IMG/VR virus record: IMGVR_UViG_3300043399_000508 | Coordinates: 1-43,179 of that record | DNA length: 43,179 nucleotides | Strand: one strand, 5' to 3' | From: a virus | Shown: piece by piece, positions 37,904 to 43,179 of the stretch | Layout of the letters: the number at the start of each line of letters is the position of its first letter | Numbering within the stretch: position 1 is the stretch's first letter | Made by a program: the position numbers and the translations under genes | The notes under the pieces: model-generated | Database searches by the model: none | The model's input: only the letters and a program-made list of their open reading frames with translations | Told to the model about the DNA's origin: nothing

Positions 37904-39954
37904 TGGTTCTGTATTGACTGTGTATTTACACCGCCCATTTCAGCGGGTGCGGTTCCAAGGCGTCCAATCTGGGCGTTCTGGGCCTGCGTGAGTTGGAACT
38001 GATACTGCTCAGCGTATTTAGTCAGGCGGCCAGCAAATGCCTCGTCCTGCTGCAATCTGCCCGCAACGTCGGGTTGCTGCGCGTAGGCTTGGACAAGCTG
38101 CAAGGCGATCTGTGCACCGTTCGGCTGGGCTGGCATTTCGATGCCCGCGAAGATTTTGGCAAGGTCGTCTGTGACGCTCTTGGCAACCTTCTGCTGCGCT
38201 TCCTCGGCCGGTTGCAGAACATAGTCGGCAAGGACTGGCGAAATGCTGGCGGCGGTGAACTCCAAGAACTTGTCAACGTCGATCCTGCCGTTGCGGTCGA
38301 ACTGCATGAGGCTGCCGATTTGCTCCAACTGTGCCTTTGCCGTTTCCGGGTCGTTGCTGCGGGTGTCGAAATTCACGGTGATCGTGAAATTGTCGTCGGC
38401 ACTGCCCTTTTGGATCAACTGCGGATTTGGATTGCCCGACACTTGGAAAAACACTTCATCCGGTCCCATTCGTTGGAACATCTTCCAAGCCATTGTCAGA
38501 CAGTCGCGGACATGATCCAAGAATTTCCCGATTAGGAATTGCTGGCGGGCCGATGCGATGGGTGACTCGAAATCCAGCCCCACGGCACGGTCGGCTTGCT
38601 GGCGTTTGTTCATCTCCACTTCGATGCTGCCGCTGTCGTTTGGCGGGATGGGTCCAAAGGCGATTTCCCCAAGGCGGCGGTATGGCACCTTGCGCCCTGG
38701 TCCCCAATCGGAAGGCGGGCGGCCTGCCGGGTGCATAAGCGGCGGCAGTGTGGCAAGGGATGCCCTGTCGGTGCGGCTGTCGCACTCCGTCTTGATCTGC
38801 ATTTGCGGCCCGCGAAGGATTTCCGGCATCGTCTGGACTTCGTAAATCCGCTTCTGGCTCCGGTTGAGTTGGGTAAATACGAACGGGTAATCGTCCGCTC
38901 CATTCACCAGCATGTGCGTTGCGTAGTCCTCCGCATCAGGGTGGAACACGGTGAGGTAAATGCCCTCGGCTCCGTCCTCGTCGATCAAGCGTTGGTAGCC
39001 ATAGACTGCCATGATCAGGTCCGTATCCTCGGCAGGGGACAAGCTCACGGAAAGGTTCTGCTTCTCGCTGTCGATCTTGTGGGAGTCCTTGCCTTTCAGA
39101 TTTTTGATCGCGTAATCAACCCACTCGCGGTCCCATCCTTCCGTTGTGACTTTCTTCTCCATCTCCTGCGGCGTCATAAACGTGCGCCAGAAAATGTAAG
39201 GCGCGGACTGCGGGTCGGTGCAGTAAGGCGGCAGGATCACGTCACCATCCGGGGCGCATGCTTTTACAACCGGGCAATCCACGGAAACGCGGGGTGACGG
39301 CAATTCCGCTTCACCCTTGTTGCGGAGGTTGGAAATCGCCTTGCGTGCGCGACTTTTGGATGCGGTGGGGAACTGCTGCCGGATCAAATCGACAAGCATA
39401 TCGTCGTCTTGCCCGCCGAGGATCATCTCGGCCACTTCCTGCGACATGGCGGCAATCTCGTCTAGCGTGACGGTCTGGAGGTATGTCCGCAATTCCCGCT
39501 TCCATCCGACGTATGACACGGCGATGCCCTTCTCAAGCAGGTAGTTGCCCGCAAGCTCCATTTGGCCTTTGAAGTCGGGGATGTAGCTCGATCGCATCCA
39601 TTTGAGGAACGAGGAAACCACGCCCGCCCGTGGCATAGCGGTCACGTTCGTCGGAAATGCCTTGATGTGGCTGCGCTCCAGAGCCTCGCAAAACAAGGCA
39701 ACGTAGGTGTCGATCCGCTCGCCCACGACGTTGACCTCGGCGTCCGAAGCTCCGTCCCACGGGAACGCATTCGCCCCGTGTTTGCGCAGGTCTTTGGACT
39801 TCCCTTGCCAGATGTTGCGGCGGTCGTCGTAGGAACGGCGGCAAGTCTCGAAGTATTCGTCAAGGTCGTTGATCGCGTCCTTGTAGGCTTGCCCGAGTGC
39901 CTTAACGTCCGGCTCGCTCTGGGCGTAAATCATGCTCTCGTCGGTGTCGTTCAT
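37900..39954 (-). CDS. Portal protein (684 aa)
   Basis: Long, helical protein with DEYFETCRRSYDDRRNIWQGKSKDLRK near the N-terminus and PFVFTQLNRSQKRIYEVQTMPEIL in the centre (landmarks), a Gln/Ala-rich C-terminus (EQYQFQLTQAQNAQIG), and a length fitting podoviral/large portal proteins of ~680 aa. It should form the dodecameric ring at the packaging vertex. It lies after terminase and before the scaffold, the standard order. The leader is AACCAATACCACTATCACCC, without Shine-Dalgarno. Confidence 0.85.
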   Translation of the reverse strand: MNDTDESMIYAQSEPDVKALGQAYKDAINDLDEYFETCRRSYDDRRNIWQGKSKDLRKHGANAFPWDGASDAEVNVVGERIDTYVALFCEALERSHIKAFPTNVTAMPRAGVVSSFLKWMRSSYIPDFKGQMELAGNYLLEKGIAVSYVGWKRELRTYLQTVTLDEIAAMSQEVAEMILGGQDDDMLVDLIRQQFPTASKSRARKAISNLRNKGEAELPSPRVSVDCPVVKACAPDGDVILPPYCTDPQSAPYIFWRTFMTPQEMEKKVTTEGWDREWVDYAIKNLKGKDSHKIDSEKQNLSVSLSPAEDTDLIMAVYGYQRLIDEDGAEGIYLTVFHPDAEDYATHMLVNGADDYPFVFTQLNRSQKRIYEVQTMPEILRGPQMQIKTECDSRTDRASLATLPPLMHPAGRPPSDWGPGRKVPYRRLGEIAFGPIPPNDSGSIEVEMNKRQQADRAVGLDFESPIASARQQFLIGKFLDHVRDCLTMAWKMFQRMGPDEVFFQVSGNPNPQLIQKGSADDNFTITVNFDTRSNDPETAKAQLEQIGSLMQFDRNGRIDVDKFLEFTAASISPVLADYVLQPAEEAQQKVAKSVTDDLAKIFAGIEMPAQPNGAQIALQLVQAYAQQPDVAGRLQQDEAFAGRLTKYAEQYQFQLTQAQNAQIGRLGTAPAEMGGVNTQSIQNQ

Positions 39955-40262
39955 GGGTGATAGTGGTATTGGTTCTCGCTGTCGCCTTCGGTGATGCTGA
40001 CTTGGAATCGTTTTCCGACAAGCCTCTTGGCAAAGCGCCGGCCAGCGAACACCGCAATGCGCTCCCCTTGGAAGTTGGCGTAAATGAAGTTCTCGTTCTT
40101 CGCCAACCGGATGCCGATGACGTCGATGATGTTGCCCTTGTCCTTGGTTTCGATTTGCTCCTCCTCCATCACTTCGGCGGCGGGAAGCTCGATCTCGATT
40201 GGCTGTGTTTCCGTCTTCGGTTGCAGTGGCTTGCGGCGTGTGTATTTCCGTTTGATTCTCAT
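39951..40262 (-). CDS. Basic protein between terminase and portal (103 aa)
   Basis: MRIKRKYTRRKPLQPKTETQP... with a basic start, an acidic middle (AAEVMEEEQIETKDKG) and a small beta domain (FIYANFQGERIAVFAG). It overlaps the portal start by ATGA. Function unknown. Confidence 0.6.
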   Translation of the reverse strand: MRIKRKYTRRKPLQPKTETQPIEIELPAAEVMEEEQIETKDKGNIIDVIGIRLAKNENFIYANFQGERIAVFAGRRFAKRLVGKRFQVSITEGDSENQYHYHP

Positions 40263-40263
40263 A

Positions 40264-41865
40264 TTAGTATCCTCCTGTGTGAGAGCATGTGGCAAGTGAG
40301 TGTCTTTGTTCGTAGTGCTGGATGTCAGAAATAGCCGCATAGCGCAAAACGTCAACCGGGTCTTTCCACGCTTCTTTCAAGCCTTGTTCTCCGGTGTATT
40401 CGGCAAGCGCATGGATGATGTTTTCGCATTCGGATGAAATGTAGAAGTGCGGGCGGTTGACTGAATCGAGTGGCTTGCTTGTATCCCATGACATTTTGGA
40501 AATCAAGGCTTGAAGTCCATCCTCGATCTCCAATCCCGGGGCGGGGATGCAAATGATTCCCTCTTCCGCCAGGTCTTCGATGATGGAGCTTGACCCGTCG
40601 CTGCCTTGGTATTTCGCCGCGCCTAGCCGTGGGTCGATTATTCGTTCGTAAATCTCCTCGCCTTCCTCCATGGCGGAAATCAATTCCACGTAGTCCCTGA
40701 TTCCCATTCCCTGCCCTTTGGCCCCCGGTCCCGGCAACCACTTGCCCGCTTTCCATTCGGCCCAATCGCCAACGTCCACGCCCGGCCATTCCCGGTAAAC
40801 CCAATACGTTCCGGAAAGGTCCACGGCAACCCACGCCATGAACCAGTTTTTGGAACCTGCCGGGTCGATGATCTGATAGCGGGTGACGTCTTTGGTTGGG
40901 ATGCTCTTCGGGTCAACCACGTTGACCGCTGTATTGAATCGCGGGAACTTCGTGGCGTGGCTTTTTACCGGCACGCCATAGGCACGGATCAGGATTTCTT
41001 CGCGTGGTCTGCCTGCCAGCGTTTCCTTAATCCGCTCATATCCCCCGAACGGGTTGTCCTGCGAATGGAAATAGTGAATGCTGGCGTTCCGGTTCTTGCT
41101 CCGTTGCACGTAGGGAACAAGCTCGCCGTTGAGCAATTCGGCATTGCGGCTTTCAATGGTGCGGGCGTTGTCGAGGTAGTCCTTGATGACTTCGGTGTAG
41201 CCGTCGATGGGTGTGAATGTTAGCAGCAATTTGCCTTCACGCGTGGCAAGGCGGAATCGAAGTGTATTCAGTAATTCGGGTCCGATCAGGTATTCATCAA
41301 GCCAACATGCGATGTTGTGCCACTGAGGATTTTTGCTGCCAAGCTCCGCGCCTTCCAGAATCGTCTGATTGTTCGCCCACTGCGTGTAAGTCTTAAAAAT
41401 GATCTGGCTTTGATTCGGGAGGATCAAACTTGAATCGGTGAATCCGTTTTTGACAGAGTAGCTGATGTATGCCCCGGCGCTCATTTGCTTCGTCCGCATC
41501 TCGGCGGGGAGTGCTTCCCATACGGCTTTTTGCTGCTGGCGGATGCTGACCTCGCTGGTCTGTGCGAAACAAAAGATTTCCGATCCGGGGTTTTCAACGG
41601 CGGCCCTGACAACGGTGAATGCGCCAAAACGCGTTTTCCCGCTGCGATTTCCACCCAGGCAAACAACCTCCGTGACTTCCTTCAACTGATCCTCGGCCTT
41701 GGACCAGTGCGGCAGCTTGAAACCATAGCGATACGGGTCATTGTCCGCGTTGACGATGGCCTCATGATAGATCGAGTGGAGCGTCAGCAATTCCTCCGGT
41801 TCCATCACGGCGATCTCGTCGTCGGTTGGAGCGGAAAGGACAGGGTGTTGCCTCCAATTCAGCAT
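40264..41865 (-). CDS. terL: Terminase large subunit (533 aa)
   Basis: ATPase domain with Walker A GGNRSGKT (residues 71-78) after a conserved PHWSKAEDQL.. VVCLG lead, and a WLDE Walker B near residue 190. The C-terminal nuclease domain carries RYQIIDPAG, an Asp of the RNase H-like active site, and YERIIDPRLG. It translocates DNA into the prohead and cuts it. The gene overlaps the small-subunit gene by 7 bp and ends 1 nt from the next gene. Very clear assignment. Confidence 0.95.
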   Translation of the reverse strand: MLNWRQHPVLSAPTDDEIAVMEPEELLTLHSIYHEAIVNADNDPYRYGFKLPHWSKAEDQLKEVTEVVCLGGNRSGKTRFGAFTVVRAAVENPGSEIFCFAQTSEVSIRQQQKAVWEALPAEMRTKQMSAGAYISYSVKNGFTDSSLILPNQSQIIFKTYTQWANNQTILEGAELGSKNPQWHNIACWLDEYLIGPELLNTLRFRLATREGKLLLTFTPIDGYTEVIKDYLDNARTIESRNAELLNGELVPYVQRSKNRNASIHYFHSQDNPFGGYERIKETLAGRPREEILIRAYGVPVKSHATKFPRFNTAVNVVDPKSIPTKDVTRYQIIDPAGSKNWFMAWVAVDLSGTYWVYREWPGVDVGDWAEWKAGKWLPGPGAKGQGMGIRDYVELISAMEEGEEIYERIIDPRLGAAKYQGSDGSSSIIEDLAEEGIICIPAPGLEIEDGLQALISKMSWDTSKPLDSVNRPHFYISSECENIIHALAEYTGEQGLKEAWKDPVDVLRYAAISDIQHYEQRHSLATCSHTGGY

Positions 41866-42458
41866 GTCTCGGTGTCGATCACTTCGGCGTCAATCGCCTG
41901 ATTGCGGGTCTTGTTGGCGATGCGCTCTCTTGCGGCAGCAATCATCGCGGCGGCATCGTCAATGGATGCCCCCTTGCGGTGCTCGATGACGGCACTTGCC
42001 ATTCCGGACAAGCGGGATGCGTGGTCGGTGAGGATGCCAACTGTCACGGCGAGACGGTCGGGGGAAACCGCGTCAAGCGTTTCCGGGTTGTCCATCAACC
42101 TATCTGCCTTCTCAAAAAGCAAGTGCGTGTATTCCTCGGCGGCGGCGGCATACAGCTTGGAAAACTTCGCCTTTTGCTCGGTCAATGCCTTGGAATGCCG
42201 ATGCACCACGCTGCGGAGCGTCATCTTGGAAAGGTTCAAGTCCTTTGCCACACGGTAAAGTGGTTCGCCCTGCGCAATCCTCCAAAGGGCAACGGCGGCA
42301 AGCTGCGGGTGTTTGTTCTCCAATGCTGCCGGGGAAACGAGTTCCCGTGCCGCGTCGATTTGCCGGATAAAGTCAATCGGGCATTTCGGGTCAATGGATT
42401 TCATCGACTCCAGCTTTTTTTTGGAGGTTTTCTTTTCGGGGAGAAGTTTCTGTTTCAT
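41859..42458 (-). CDS. Terminase small subunit-like, HTH protein (199 aa)
   Basis: MKQKLLPEKKTSKKKLESMKS... then a helix-turn-helix (PLYRVAKDLNLSKMTLRSVVHRH, landmark VAKDLNLSKMTLRSVV) and a helical oligomerisation region. The position immediately upstream of terL and the DNA-binding N-terminus fit a TerS that recognises the packaging site. The ATG at 42458 overlaps the stop of the giant virion gene (ATGA). Confidence 0.75.
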   Translation of the reverse strand: MKQKLLPEKKTSKKKLESMKSIDPKCPIDFIRQIDAARELVSPAALENKHPQLAAVALWRIAQGEPLYRVAKDLNLSKMTLRSVVHRHSKALTEQKAKFSKLYAAAAEEYTHLLFEKADRLMDNPETLDAVSPDRLAVTVGILTDHASRLSGMASAVIEHRKGASIDDAAAMIAAARERIANKTRNQAIDAEVIDTETC

Positions 42459-43179
42459 GGTTGTTGCGCTGGTTTGATTGGTTGATCCGGCACGCCATCC
42501 GGAAGGAAATTCGCCTTGATGAGCGGATACTTCACCGGCAGCGGCGTCCCGTCCATCTTGGTTGCCTTGGAAATGCGGTCGAGGCGATACGTGCGATAGA
42601 CTCCCTCGCTGTCCTTGATCTTGTCCGCGTCGAGCATGGGATTGATGCTCCGTTGTTCCTTGGTCATCACGCCGAAAATGGTATTGATGAAGTTCTGATG
42701 CTCCTGCCACTTCGCGCCGTATTTGTCCTGGTAGAACTTGTCGGTTTTCGTGTTCGTCTTGTGGAGGTCGATCATCGAGTCGATGTCCTGCTTGATCGCC
42801 TCCGTGTTGCCGCTGTAAAGATCACGCCCGCGCTTGCTTGCCGCCCGGTTCTGAATGTTCCGGTTGAGTTGTTCGACGTTGATCAGGTGAATGAGGATGT
42901 TTCCATCCTTGGTAATGCCGATGCCAAGCGGAACGGTTTCGCGGAGTGTCGCGCCAAGCGTGGCATAGCGGACTTTCCCGCCGCGCCCTTTGACGGTAGC
43001 GGGGTGGTTGATGACAAGGAATCTGTGGCCTTGTCCGCTCTTGGTCGCGGTGTTGATGTTCCGCAAAATCGCAATCTGCTTGGCGTTGAGGATTCCACGG
43101 CGGGCAAGCTCGTCTAGGACTGGCTTTTCGATGTATTCGCCAAACCACTTTCCTTCACCCATGGCCTTTAGCTCGCCCT
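42455..43179 (-). CDS. C-terminal part of the giant virion protein (same gene as 1-3803), open at right edge
   Basis: The frame is open through the right edge. Its first residues (GELKAMGEGKWFGEY) match the end of the left fragment (GELKAMEGGKWFGEY), so this is the C-terminus of the gene cut at position 1 rather than a separate gene starting at the internal ATG 43162. The tail is charged and helical and ends in PIKPAQQP. The stop overlaps the ATG of the small terminase gene (ATGA), so the two are translationally coupled. The region contains a GITKDGNILIHL segment and a long Lys/Asp-rich helix. I do not recognise a catalytic motif here. Confidence 0.85.
   Translation of the reverse strand, partial: GELKAMGEGKWFGEYIEKPVLDELARRGILNAKQIAILRNINTATKSGQGHRFLVINHPATVKGRGGKVRYATLGATLRETVPLGIGITKDGNILIHLINVEQLNRNIQNRAASKRGRDLYSGNTEAIKQDIDSMIDLHKTNTKTDKFYQDKYGAKWQEHQNFINTIFGVMTKEQRSINPMLDADKIKDSEGVYRTYRLDRISKATKMDGTPLPVKYPLIKANFLPDGVPDQPIKPAQQP
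43041..43179. repeat. Terminal overlap, copy 2
   Basis: Second copy of the end overlap. It encodes the same part of the giant virion protein as 1-139, with seven substitutions confined to the last 41 bases. It sets the circular unit length at about 43,040 bp. Confidence 0.85.

Noticed and set aside
1-43179. CRISPR array, insertion sequence or rRNA
   Set aside because: No regularly spaced identical repeats, transposase, or rRNA-like sequence was seen.

Overview
This window is the nearly complete genome of a tailed dsDNA phage, most likely a T7-type (short-tailed) virus of an unidentified bacterium. The hallmark genes are large terminase, portal, scaffold, major capsid protein, adaptor, nozzle, internal/ejection proteins, a beta-helical spike and a lysis cassette. 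I see no integrase, RNA polymerase, DNA polymerase, rRNA or intact tRNA. The first ~139 bases repeat at the right end (43041-43179) and one giant virion gene runs off the left end and resumes at the right. The molecule therefore closes into a circle of about 43,040 bp. The two copies of the overlap differ at seven positions, mostly synonymous, which looks like strain variation in a metagenomic assembly. The host cannot be named. Most genes lack a Shine-Dalgarno sequence and instead have A/C-rich leaders such as CCAACCAAA before the ATG, which suggests a host lineage that relies little on Shine-Dalgarno pairing.

Nearly everything is on the minus strand, so read from high to low coordinates and around the circle. 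(1) Late genes: nozzle (10.2 kb), fibre, ejection proteins, giant virion protein across the junction, small and large terminase, portal, scaffold, capsid, decoration protein, neck/adaptor proteins, spike, then lysis genes to 28.5 kb. (2) A control and accessory block (28.5-24.2 kb) of short genes, with seven copies of a structured element strongly resembling integron attC recombination sites (25.7-28.2 kb). One of its genes matches the Tad2 (DUF2829) anti-Thoeris family. (3) An early/replication block (24.2-11.0 kb): a winged-helix regulator, a PAPS-reductase-like ATP pyrophosphatase, an SF2 helicase plus DNA methyltransferase, RecT annealing protein and YqaJ exonuclease, a stand-alone DnaA domain IV-like protein, RuvC-like resolvase, replisome organiser, DnaB helicase and SSB, ending at an intrinsic terminator at 10.95 kb. 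(4) A ~0.7 kb non-coding region (10.24-10.95 kb) rich in repeats that separates the early block from the late genes.

The replication set (organiser + DnaB + SSB + RecT/exonuclease + RuvC, no polymerase) suggests that the phage recruits the host replisome. Short iterons and inverted repeats upstream of the organiser, and related boxes at 24.2 kb, are candidate origin/operator sites. The most unusual feature is the attC-like cassette array without an integrase: every gene in it lies antisense to the classical attC polarity, and several proteins have C-terminal tails encoded by the attC itself.
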